From the NCBI GenBank assembly GCA_017511585.1, contig JAFWJI010000095.1, positions 1 through 11,054 of the forward strand: a DNA stretch of 11,054 bases, given 5' to 3'. Below, in pieces: positions 1 through 6,955 of the stretch. Every line of letters starts with the position of its first letter. Position 1 is the stretch's first letter. The notes beneath the pieces are model-generated. The model did no database searches. It had not been told where the DNA came from and saw nothing but the letters and a program-made list of their open reading frames with translations. Source of the DNA: Mycoplasmataceae bacterium (GTDB taxonomy: Bacteria; Bacillota_I; Bacilli_A; Mycoplasmatales; Metamycoplasmataceae). A program made the position numbers and the translations under genes.

Positions 1-1
1 T

Positions 2-136
2 CCTATGTATCAATATTTAATTGATAGTGGTAAACAAATTTCAATATTTGATATAGCCCCAAAAAACTTTATTTGTTTAGGAACTCCTGAACAAGTATTT
101 GAATTTGATAAAAATTGAGACAAAAATAATAAGTAG
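2..136 (+). CDS. C-terminal end of a possible nucleotidyltransferase (partial)
   Basis: An open frame enters from the left edge and gives 44 residues before a TAG stop, with one TGA read as Trp near the end. The visible part contains FICLGTPEQVFEF followed by an acidic, Trp-containing tail. A 'GTPE' near the C-terminus after a hydrophobic strand is typical of sugar- or choline-phosphate nucleotidyltransferases of the NTP_transferase fold. That resemblance is the only basis for the call, because the catalytic N-terminal part lies outside the window. The gene ends 6 bp from the stop codon of the opposing lipoprotein gene, so the two genes are convergent with essentially no room for a terminator. 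The frame is secure; the function is tentative. Confidence 0.5.
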
Positions 137-142
137 TTTTAT

Positions 143-520
143 TTATTTTTCAATTGGTGTAAAATTGGTTAATTTTATTAATTTTGATATTTCTATATTT
201 TTTTCAATCATAGAAATTTTATAAGCAACTAATAATTGATTATTTGTTTTATACAAATATTGAATTTGATAATTATATTCAACTCCTGGCATTGTTCCGG
301 TTAATTGGAAATATTGATTTAAAGTTGCTTCATCTTTTATTGTTTCTATAGATATATCTGAAGTATTAACATTACTTTTTGGTTCTAAATTAAAAGAATC
401 AAAAGCCTTTTTTAACTCTGATCTAGCACTACTAGTATCATCACTACAACTAATAGTTGCTATTGGTAAAAAAGATATTGTTAATAATAAAGATGGTATA
501 AATATTGATTTTTTCTTCAT
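143..520 (-). CDS. Small mycoplasma-type surface lipoprotein
   Basis: This encodes a 125-residue predicted lipoprotein anchored to the outer face of the membrane. The N-terminus is MKKKSIF, then a hydrophobic segment to about residue 24 and a lipobox TISC, so lipid attachment is expected at Cys25. The mature part starts with a Ser/Asp/Thr-rich linker and ends in a short, probably beta-rich domain (YNYQIQYLYKTNN...LLVAYKIS). This alternating pattern resembles the repeated domains of other mycoplasma lipoproteins, but I recognise no specific family. An ATG four codons upstream (532) is in frame, but it overlaps the sequence that serves as ribosome binding site for the ATG at 520, so 520 is chosen. 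The gene begins 18 bp after the transketolase stop on the same strand and is probably its co-transcribed downstream partner. Its role is unknown. Confidence 0.8.
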   Translation of the reverse strand: MKKKSIFIPSLLLTISFLPIATISCSDDTSSARSELKKAFDSFNLEPKSNVNTSDISIETIKDEATLNQYFQLTGTMPGVEYNYQIQYLYKTNNQLLVAYKISMIEKNIEISKLIKLTNFTPIEK

Positions 521-526
521 TTTTAT

Positions 527-530
527 CTCC
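527..530 (-). promoter_or_regulatory. Shine-Dalgarno that fixes the lipoprotein start
   Basis: Read on the minus strand, GGAG lies 6 nt before the ATG at 520, good spacing. The alternative ATG at 532 directly abuts this GGAG and has no comparable site of its own. This supports MKKKSIF as the true N-terminus. Confidence 0.75.
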
Positions 531-538
531 ATTTTTAA

Positions 539-2479
539 TTATACAATCATTTTAAGAATTGTTTCTTTGTTAAACCCTTTTTTAGTATATAACTTTTGTC
601 CATCCATTGATTTACCAAAGCTAAAAGCACCTAAATGAATGTTTTTTTGATTATTTAAATGTAATCTAAATCATTTATAATCTGAAGAAGCTTCCATTGT
701 TACTAACATTTTTTTAGCTGAAAATAATTTATTAATTTCTGCTTTTGACATGTTAATTGCTTTATCTAAACAAGGAACAGATACAACTTTTACATTATTT
801 AATTCTTGAGCTATTTCTAAAGCTAATTTTAATTCAGATCCAGATGCTGCTAAAACATAATCAGGATTTTCTGCATCTTTAACAACATATGCTCCTTTTT
901 TTATTTCATCATGTGAATAATTAATATCTAATGAAGGAACATTTTGTCTTGTTAAAACTATTATAGAAGTTTCTTTTTTAGAACTATAAGCTTCAATTAA
1001 ACTAATTCTTAATTCTTCTTCATCTGCTGGACGATAAACATTTACATTTTCAATAGCTCTTAACATTGGGATTTGATCATAAGGTTGGTGAGTTGGTCCA
1101 TCCCCGCCTATTAAATAAGAATCATGAGTAAAAGCGTATATTATTGGTAATTCCATCATTGCACCTAATCTAATTGCAGGTTTAATGTAATCTGAAAAAG
1201 CTAAGAAAGTACCACCGATTACTTTAAAAGAAGGTGAATAAAGTGTCATACCATTCATTATTGCACCCATGGCAAATTCTCTTATACCAATCGGGATTGA
1301 TTGACCACCTTCTAAAATTGTTTTTTCGCCAATTAATATATTGGTTGAAGAAGATAAATCAGCACAAATTGAAAGAGATAATGGATTTTTATTTACTAAA
1401 GAAGATAAAAATTCTTTTAAATATATTCTTGTAGCTTGATTTTTATTTTTTATTTCCACATCACTAAATAATTTTTTATAATCAAATTGTTCATTTAAAA
1501 GCATTTCTCATTTATTAAATTCAAAAAAGTTTTTGAAACTTTCTTTTAAATTGTTTCATTGATTAAATTCTTTCAAACCTCTTTGAACAACTGTATTTTC
1601 AAAATGATCTAAAATGTCTTGATCAATATTTCAATCTTCAAAATTTAAATCATAGTATTTTTTAAATTTATCTAATTCTTCATCATCAATAATTCCATGA
1701 TGTCCTTTATGAGAATTGCTTGGACTTAATCCTTCGGCAATTATTGTATCTACTTCAATAAATGAAGGTTTAGAACTTTTTTGAGCAGCTAAAATTTCTT
1801 TTTCTATTTCAGCAGGATCATTTGAACATTTTGAATAATGTCAACCATTTGATTCAAATCTCATTTTTAAATTTTCTATTGAAACTTTTTCTACAGATGA
1901 ATCTAATTGAAATTTATTAGAATCATGTAAAACAATTAATTTATCTAAATTATATTTTCCAGCAATTGCCATTGCTTCATATGAAATACCTTCTTGTAAA
2001 TCTCCATCTCCACATAAAACATATGTGTAATTAGAGAATAAATTATCAAATTTGGTTTTAGTATTATTTTCAAGAATTTTTTGTGCTAAAGCCATTCCTA
2101 CAGCAGTTGCAAATCCTTGTCCTAGAGGACCAGTTGAAGCATCTATAAAATTAGATTTTTTATTTTCAAATTCAGGATGACCAGGGGTTTTTGAATTTTC
2201 AGATTTAAAATTTTGAATATCTTTTTTATCAAAAATTCCTGATAAATAAAAAATTGGATATAAACTCATTGATCCATGACCAGCAGATAAAACAAAACGA
2301 TCTCTATTAATTCATTTGCCATCATTAGGATTGATTCTAATGAATTTAGTGAATAATGTATATGTAATAGGAGCAGCTGAAATTGTCATTCCTATATGAC
2401 CACCATTTGCATGTTGGATCGCCTTTAAACCAATATATCTAATTGCACCAATTGATCTTTTTTCTAAATCTTTATTCAC
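539..2479 (-). CDS. tkt: Transketolase
   Basis: Transketolase is a thiamine-diphosphate (ThDP) enzyme moving two-carbon units between sugar phosphates in the non-oxidative pentose phosphate pathway; it acts in the cytoplasm. The product is 646 residues, near the family norm of about 650-670, once several in-frame TGA codons are read as Trp. The N-terminal domain shows HANGGHIGM, then FVLSAGHGSMSLYP, SKTPGHPEF and TGPLGQGFATAVGMA. The ThDP/metal motif starts at GDG (about 157-159) and ends at HDSN (about 185-188). The Pyr domain has GIREFAMGA with the expected catalytic Glu near 401, and THDSYLIGGDGPTHQP. The C-terminal domain ends GFNKETILKMIV. The start is GTG at 2479, giving MNKDLEKRSIGAIRYI, with a purine-rich GAGAG upstream. 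A strong -10 lies about 57 bp upstream. The small lipoprotein gene follows 18 bp downstream. Confidence 0.96.
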
Positions 2480-2535
2480 AATAAACTCTCTTTTCTTTTT
2501 TTACTTAAAACTAAATCAAAATGTAAATGAATTAA

Positions 2536-2541
2536 ATTATA
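2536..2541 (-). promoter_or_regulatory. Probable -10 box of the tkt promoter
   Basis: A perfect TATAAT on the minus strand lies about 57 bp upstream of the tkt GTG and just downstream of a terminator hairpin, so it is the natural promoter for the tkt-lipoprotein pair. No convincing -35 is visible. The region is AT-rich, so chance matches are common; position is the main support. Confidence 0.55.
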
Positions 2542-2556
2542 TAATGTTATTTAAAC

Positions 2557-2592
2557 AAAAAAACAAGAATCTAACAAATAGAATCTTGTTTT
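2557..2592 (-). terminator. Rho-independent terminator, orientation mainly leftward
   Basis: The left arm AAAACAAGA (2560-2568) pairs with TCTTGTTTT (2584-2592). After one A/A mismatch, TCTA (2570-2573) pairs with TAGA (2579-2582) around a 5-nt loop. On the minus strand the stem is followed by seven T's (complement of 2557-2563), a good U-tract. On the + strand there are only the four T's that are part of the stem. It would stop a transcript entering from the right before the tkt promoter. No protein gene on that strand lies immediately upstream, which is discussed in the findings. Confidence 0.7.
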
Positions 2593-2670
2593 AAAGAAGT
2601 TTTATAAGTAAAAAATTTTATTAAAAATAATATTTTAAAAAACTAGTTTTAATTGAATTTAATTCAGGAT

Positions 2671-2924
2671 GATGGAAAGAGAATTATTTTAAATTGTGTT
2701 TAAAAATTATTAAAAAGGAGAAAAATAAACAAAGTTATTGAATACTACTAAAATGATTAAAAATCAAAAAACAAACTAAAAAGACAACAAATATTAAATT
2801 AAGACAAAAAAGGGAATGTTTAGAATACTAAATTATAAAGATGAAAGAGAAAGAAAAGAAAGAGCGAAAAAGAAGAGACTAAGTTTTTAATTTATTATAA
2901 AAATATTAAAAAGATGAAAAGAGA
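2671..2924 (+). repeat. Three dispersed copies of a GATGRAA(A)GAGA motif in purine-rich DNA
   Basis: Near-identical short motifs occur at 2671-2682 (gatggaaagaga), 2840-2850 (gatgaaagaga) and 2913-2924 (gatgaaaagaga), with a partial fourth, gatgaaa, starting at 2925. The surrounding + strand is strongly purine-biased, most clearly 2840-2880. Copies two and three each follow an ATTATAAA at variable distance. Low sequence complexity makes coincidence possible. Confidence 0.4.
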
Positions 2925-3051
2925 GATGAAATTTTTAATTAATTATTAATTTGGAAACAACCCGAAAAGACAATTAAGCTAGTTTTCAAAGATCAAGATT
3001 ATTTTAGGTAAAAATTATATAAAAGTTAATACTATTTTATTTTACTTATCT

Positions 3052-3070
3052 GGTGGGAATGTTTTCCACC
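3052..3070. repeat. GC-rich inverted repeat
   Basis: GGTGG (3052-3056) and CCACC (3066-3070) form a perfect 5-bp stem around a 9-nt loop. It is one of the most GC-rich patches in the whole intergenic region. No T-run follows on either strand, so it is not a terminator. It lies 10-28 bp downstream of a minus-strand -10 box and could be the 5' hairpin of an RNA or a protein-binding site. Confidence 0.45.
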
Positions 3071-3079
3071 CAAAAACTC

Positions 3080-3085
3080 ATTATA
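3080..3085 (-). promoter_or_regulatory. Possible -10 box, minus strand
   Basis: TATAAT on the minus strand, preceded by GTGT. It would start transcription near 3073, directly before the GGTGG/CCACC inverted repeat. No good -35 is visible and no minus-strand protein gene lies downstream before tkt, so it only makes sense for a non-coding transcript or as a distal tkt promoter. Confidence 0.3.
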
Positions 3086-3178
3086 ACACAAAAAAAGCTT
3101 TATATAAAAATATTATTATTTTTATTCTTTAATACAAAGGTAAAAATTGGCATTTAAAAATTTATTTAAATTTTATAG

Positions 3179-3184
3179 TATAAT
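3179..3184 (+). promoter_or_regulatory. Probable -10 box for the small ORF-ruvA-ruvB operon
   Basis: TATAAT on the + strand within ATAGTATAATTTAC, about 54 bp upstream of the TTG start at 3238. It is the best-placed promoter element for the operon. No recognisable -35 is present at 16-18 bp. The predicted transcript would start near 3191 and carry a leader of about 45 nt with a hairpin at the ribosome binding site. Confidence 0.55.
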
Positions 3185-3203
3185 TTACAAGACATTTGAA
3201 GAT

Positions 3204-3233
3204 AACTTTCTTAATTTAATTATAAGAAAGGTT
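3204..3233 (+). promoter_or_regulatory. Leader hairpin that covers the ribosome binding site
   Basis: AACTTTCTTA (3204-3213) pairs with TAAGAAAGGTT (3223-3233): ten base pairs, one bulged G, and a 9-nt loop. The right arm contains the ribosome binding site AGAAAGG (3225-3231), 6 nt before the TTG start at 3238. When folded, the hairpin would hide that site, so translation of the first gene could depend on unfolding. Confidence 0.45.
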
Positions 3234-3237
3234 TATT

Positions 3238-3420
3238 TTGAGTAAATTTAATTTAAATGATGAAATATATTTTGATTTAAATAATGAAATTAGTATTGAC
3301 GATTTAGTTTATGCAATTGATAATTCTTATAAATATCATTTTTATGAAATTAATGAAAACAACAGTTCTACTAATAATGAGAAAAACATTTTAATAAAAA
3401 TTAGAAAAATAAAAAAATAA
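3238..3420 (+). CDS. Hypothetical 60-residue protein, first gene of the ruvAB operon
   Basis: The small protein reads (M)SKFNLNDEIYFDLNNEISIDDLVYAIDNSYKYHFYEI, then an Asn/Ser-rich linker (about residues 41-47) and a basic tail ending KIRKIKK. There is no signal peptide or membrane segment, so it is probably cytoplasmic. The first 40 residues are acidic with an amphipathic pattern (ISIDDLVYAI) and the last 12 are strongly basic. I do not recognise the family. It starts at TTG, supported by AGAAAGG 6 nt upstream and by the frame remaining open to a TAA. ruvA begins 25 bp after its stop on the same strand, so co-transcription is likely. Being a real gene is supported by the ribosome binding site, promoter and operon position; homology is not established. 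Confidence 0.6.
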   Translation: MSKFNLNDEIYFDLNNEISIDDLVYAIDNSYKYHFYEINENNSSTNNEKNILIKIRKIKK

Positions 3421-3445
3421 ATTGTGAAAAAAGGATTTTATACAT

Positions 3446-4033
3446 ATGATTTATAAATTAGGAAAAATTATTGCAAAAACAAAAACAAATTTAATTTTTG
3501 AATCAAACTACACCGGATTTGCAATAAATGTTGCAAATGTAGATAAATATGAAATAGATAAATTTCAAAAAATATTTATATATGAATATGAAAATGATTA
3601 TGGAAAATCATATTATGGTTTTAAAGAGTTTAAAGAAAGAATATTTTTTGAAGACTTATTGTCAATTCAAGGTATTGGCCCTAAAACAGCAATGTCTATT
3701 CTTGCATCAAATTGAAAAGAAGTTATGAAACTAATAGCAGAAGGAAATTTTGATCAAATAGCAAAAATTCCTTATGTAGGACTAAGAACAGCTAGACAAA
3801 TTATTTTTGATTTTCAGAAAAAATATAATTTAATGTTAAGTAAAGAAAATCAAAGTAAAAATAAATTAGAAGTTTTCCAAACATTAAAATCATTAGGATT
3901 TAATAAAAATCAAATAGACTTAGTTGCAAATAAACTTGAAGATACAAATGATATAGAAAAAATGGTTGAAAAAGCAATAGAAATAATATCTCATGAACAG
4001 TCAAATAGAGAAAATATCGTTGAGACCAGATAA
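3446..4033 (+). CDS. ruvA: Holliday junction branch migration protein RuvA
   Basis: RuvA forms a tetramer that binds four-way DNA junctions and loads two RuvB ATPase rings, which pull DNA arms through the junction in recombination and repair. The product is 195 residues, the usual size, with one TGA read as Trp (SNWKEV, about residue 90). An N-terminal OB-fold region (about 1-60, MIYKLGKIIAKTK...) precedes two helix-hairpin-helix motifs: LSIQGIGPKTAMSIL (about 72-86) and IAKIPYVGLRTARQII (about 104-119). The C-terminal RuvB-contacting domain follows after a flexible linker (KLEVFQTLKSLGFNKNQIDLVANKL). The second hairpin has IPYVG instead of the common IPGIG. The start ATG is preceded by AAAAAAGGA. 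The gene overlaps the start of ruvB by up to 41 bp, indicating coupled translation. Confidence 0.95.
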
Positions 4034-4967
4034 TTTTGAAAAATTTATTGGTCAAAATAAAATAGTAAATACAATCGAAATTATTATTGATAATGTAAAA
4101 AAGAAAAACAAAACATTAGATCATATTATTTTTTATGGTCCACCCGGAAGAGGGAAAACTACTCTTGGAAATATAATTGCAAATAAAATAAATTCTAAAA
4201 TAACATATGTTCAAGGGGCTTTAATTGAGAAAAAATCTGATATTCTTTCTCTATTTTCTTTAATTGAAGATAATGAAATTATTTTTATTGATGAAATACA
4301 TTCAATTAATAATAATTTAGAAGAATTAATTTATTCAGCAATGGAAGATAATGTCATAGATATACCTATTGGTCCTGAAGGAGAAAAAAGAATAATGAGG
4401 ATGAAAATTAAACCATTTACATTAATTGGTTCTACAACGGATTTATTTAAAATTTCTCAACCACTTAGAGATCGTTTTGGTTTAATTTTTAAAATCTCAA
4501 ATTATTCTAATGAAGAAATTTCAAAAATTATTATTCAATCAGCAAAAATTTTAAATCATGAAATTGATGAAAAATTAGCATTAACTTTAGCATCTTTTAC
4601 ACATTCTACACCTAGAATAGCTAATAGATTAATTAAAAGAGTTATTGACTTTGCTGATTATTACAACGAAGGAATAATTACTAATAAAATCATTTTTGAA
4701 ACATTAAAAAATTTATCTATTTACAAAAATGGATTAACTGATATGCATATTGATTATTTAAAACTATTAAATAACACTCTTGAACAAAAAACAGTTTCAC
4801 TAGATGTAATAATTTCTTTATTAAATGAATCAAAAAAAATTGTTATAAATGAAATTGAACCAATATTATTATCAAAAAAATATATAACAAAAAGTTCAAA
4901 AGGGAGACAAATTACAAAATTAGGAATTAATTATATTTCTAATTACAATTTAGATAATTCTATTTAA
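3993..4967 (+). CDS. ruvB: Holliday junction branch migration ATPase RuvB
   Basis: RuvB is the hexameric AAA+ motor that drives branch migration with RuvA. The product is 324 residues, near the family norm. Visible elements in order: LRPDNFEKFIGQ (9-20), Walker A GPPGRGKT (49-56), Walker B IIFIDEIH (96-103), sensor 1 LIGSTTD (144-150), arginine-finger region PLRDRFG (157-163), sensor 2 STPRIANRL (205-213) and a C-terminal winged helix (about 245-324). The ATG at 3993 lies inside ruvA and has no good Shine-Dalgarno; a TTG at 4020 would be too close to the conserved LRP motif but cannot be fully excluded. The 3' end overlaps that of ligA by 8 bp on the opposite strand. The C-terminal domain is diverged (SSKGRQITKLG where RTPRGR is typical). 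No ruvC is present here. Confidence 0.95.
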   Translation: MNSQIEKISLRPDNFEKFIGQNKIVNTIEIIIDNVKKKNKTLDHIIFYGPPGRGKTTLGNIIANKINSKITYVQGALIEKKSDILSLFSLIEDNEIIFIDEIHSINNNLEELIYSAMEDNVIDIPIGPEGEKRIMRMKIKPFTLIGSTTDLFKISQPLRDRFGLIFKISNYSNEEISKIIIQSAKILNHEIDEKLALTLASFTHSTPRIANRLIKRVIDFADYYNEGIITNKIIFETLKNLSIYKNGLTDMHIDYLKLLNNTLEQKTVSLDVIISLLNESKKIVINEIEPILLSKKYITKSSKGRQITKLGINYISNYNLDNSI

Positions 4968-6945
4968 TAAGTTCGCTAAATTTATTTTTATCAATAATTT
5001 CAATGCCAATTTTTTTCGCTTTTTCTATTTTAGAACCTCCATTATCTCCTAGTATTAATGCTGTTGTTTTTTTAGAAATAGAATTTGAAACATTCCCGCC
5101 ATTATCTTCTATTATTTTTATAATTTCATTTCTTGAAATATCAAATGTTCCACTAATTACAAAAGTTTTATCTTTAAAGAAGGTAAAACTTTTTTTATTA
5201 TTTAAAACAAAAACAGGATTTATATTAATTGAAATTAAAAAATTGATTAAATCAATATTTTCTTTTTTTTCTAAATAATTTTGAATTTCGGTTTTTGTAA
5301 CTTCACCAATATCTTTTATATTACTTAAATCTTCAATTGAAATTGAAAAAATATTTTCTAATTTTTGGATTTTTCTAGCAATTAATTTTGCATTTTTAGA
5401 ACCTAATTGTGGAATACCTAAAGCAAATATAACTTTATCTAAAGAAGCTTTATAAGAATTATTAATCCCTTCCATTAAATTTTCAAAAAATTTAACTCCA
5501 AATCCTTTTTCATTAATAATTTCATTTTTTAATTTATATAATGTAAAAATATCTTGAATCTTACTAATAAAACCTAAATTATAAAAATGTCTTACTATAC
5601 CTTCTCCAAGACCATCAATATTCATAGCGTTTTTTGAAGTGAAATGAATAATTTTTTTAACATTAATTTCTGGACAATTATAATTAGGGCAAATTTGATT
5701 ATTTAATGTTTTTGTATCTAATAATTTTGAACCACAATAAGGACAAATTAAAATCTTTGCAAATGTTCCTTTTGAATTTTTTTTACTCAAAGAAACTACT
5801 TTTGGAATTATTTCTCCTGCTTTTTTGATTAAAACTTCATCACCAATATTTATTCCTAATTGTTCAATATAATTATAATTATGTAAAGTGGCAGCAGATA
5901 CCATAGTACCTTTTAATAAAACCATTTTTAATTTTGCATTATATGTAACTATTCCTGTTCTACCTACAGTTATAAAAATATCATCTAAAATGGTTTGTGT
6001 TAATTCTTCATCAAATTTATAAGCTATTGAATATTTAGGAAATTTAGAAGTATAACCAATATCTTCATAATATTGGATTTCATTTAATTTAATAACCATA
6101 CCATCTATTTCATATTCGATTTCATTTCTTTTTTCAATCTCAAATTCTTTTATAAAATCAAAAATTTTATTTTTATTTTGAAATTCAACTATTTTACATT
6201 CTTTTACATAAGGAAGTTTATGTTCTTTTAAAAATGATAAAACTTCTTCTTGTGTAAAAATTTTGTGTGTTTGAGCATTTACTATTTCATAAAAAAATGC
6301 AGATAAATTCCTTTTTTTAACAATATCTTGATCTAATTGCCTTAATGTTCCAGAAGCTAAATTTCTTGCATTAGCATAATTTGTATTTTCGTTTTTAATA
6401 ACTTCTAAAAAATTTGTTTTGCTAATATAAATTTCTCCTCTAATTTCTATGTCTTTATCATAATTAATTTTTGTTGGAATATCTTTAATAACATTTTTTA
6501 CATTAAATGTTACATCTTCTCCTACTTGTCCATCTCCTCTTGTAATCGCTTGTGATAAAACGCCATTTACATATCTTAAAGAAATGGATAAACCATCAAT
6601 TTTTGGTTGAACCAAAAATTTTATATTATCATTTCCAACAACAGAAATAATGTCATTAAAAAATTTATCTAATTCATTAAAATCATAAGCTTTATCTAAA
6701 GAAAGCATTTGGACATTATGATTAACTTTTTTAAACTTTGATTTTGTAGAAGAACCTAACAATTTTGTCGGAGAATTTTCTAATACAAATTCTGGATATT
6801 TTTTTTCTAATTCAACAAGTTCTTTTAAATGAGAATCATAAACTCTATCACTAACTGTAGGGTTTTCTTCATTAAAATATTCATTATTTCATTGATTGAT
6901 TTGATCAACCAGTTCTTTTATTTTTTCAGCTATTTTTTTGTTCAT
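4960..6945 (-). CDS. ligA: NAD-dependent DNA ligase
   Basis: LigA seals nicks in DNA using NAD+, joining Okazaki fragments and finishing repair. The product is 661 residues (E. coli 671). The N-terminal NAD-binding Ia domain reads MNKKIAEKIKELVDQINQWN..., with Trp encoded by TGA near codon 19. The adenylated lysine is in KIDG (Lys115). Other landmarks are RGDG at about 136-139, EIDGMVIK (about 279-286), OB-fold GRTGIVTYNAKL and SAATLHN, a Cys4 zinc finger (Cys401, 404, 419, 424), helix-hairpin-helix repeats such as NIDGLGEGIV, and a C-terminal BRCT domain (about 583-661, KTFVISGTFDISRNEI). ATG at 6945 is used because the N-terminal domain begins there; it has no clear ribosome binding site. 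It starts 10 bp after the ecfT stop, so it is probably the last gene of the ecf operon, and it ends overlapping ruvB. Confidence 0.96.
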
Positions 6946-6955
6946 AAATTTCTAT

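Larger units (their letters stand above)
2557..3073 (-). ncRNA. Candidate untranslated minus-strand RNA
   Basis: A transcript starting near 3073 after the -10 at 3080-3085 and ending at the terminator at 2557-2592 would be about 500 nt. It would begin with a GC-rich inverted repeat and contain a boxA-like GATCTTTGAAAAC (complement within 2979-2994). Stops are dense in all three minus frames, so it is not coding. I looked for landmarks of RNase P RNA, tmRNA, the SRP RNA core and 5S rRNA and found none. The idea rests on an orphan terminator plus promoter-like sites; there is no homology support. The pyrimidine-rich middle (about 2700-2935) would be unusual for a structured RNA. Confidence 0.25.
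2593..3178. other. Long gene-free intergenic region
   Basis: About 590 bp between the tkt upstream terminator and the promoter of the ruvAB-side operon have no plausible ORF on either strand, even with TGA as Trp; TAA and TAG are dense in every frame. Contents: a run resembling a ribosome binding site (AAAAAGGAG, 2711-2719) with no usable ORF after it; purine-rich + strand repeats (2671-2924); a 9-bp direct repeat GGGAATGTT at 2812-2820 and 3055-3063; a boxA-like motif on the minus strand (2979-2994); a GC-rich inverted repeat (3052-3070); and minus-strand TATAAT boxes at 2832-2837, 2894-2899, 3014-3019 and 3080-3085. It could be an RNA gene, a decayed gene or a regulatory region. Confidence 0.6.

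Noticed and set aside
143..175. Terminator between the left-edge gene and the left lipoprotein.
   Set aside because: Only a 5-bp CAATT/AATTG pairing and T-rich DNA are present, inside the lipoprotein coding end; too weak to call.
539..2479. tkt, ecfT, ecfA2, ruvA appearing as broken or frameshifted pseudogenes.
   Set aside because: All breaks are TGA codons in one continuous frame at positions suiting Trp; with the mollicute code the genes are intact and of normal length.
2711..2780. A small + strand gene after the strong AAAAAGGAG.
   Set aside because: The only frames after it are 8-14 codons, start at ATA, TTG or a distant ATG with bad spacing, and end at TAA; no support for coding.
3052..3072. 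T-box riboswitch: minus strand GGGTGGAAAAC resembles the T-box sequence GGGTGGNACC.
   Set aside because: The invariant TGGNACC core is broken, and no specifier loop, antiterminator/terminator pair or amino-acid-related gene follows.
2593..3178. RNase P RNA, tmRNA, SRP RNA, or an origin of replication in the spacer.
   Set aside because: No GAGGAAAGTCC-type core, no tmRNA tRNA-like ends or tag ORF, no SRP GGAAGGNAGCA core, and no cluster of DnaA boxes (TTATCCACA) on either strand.
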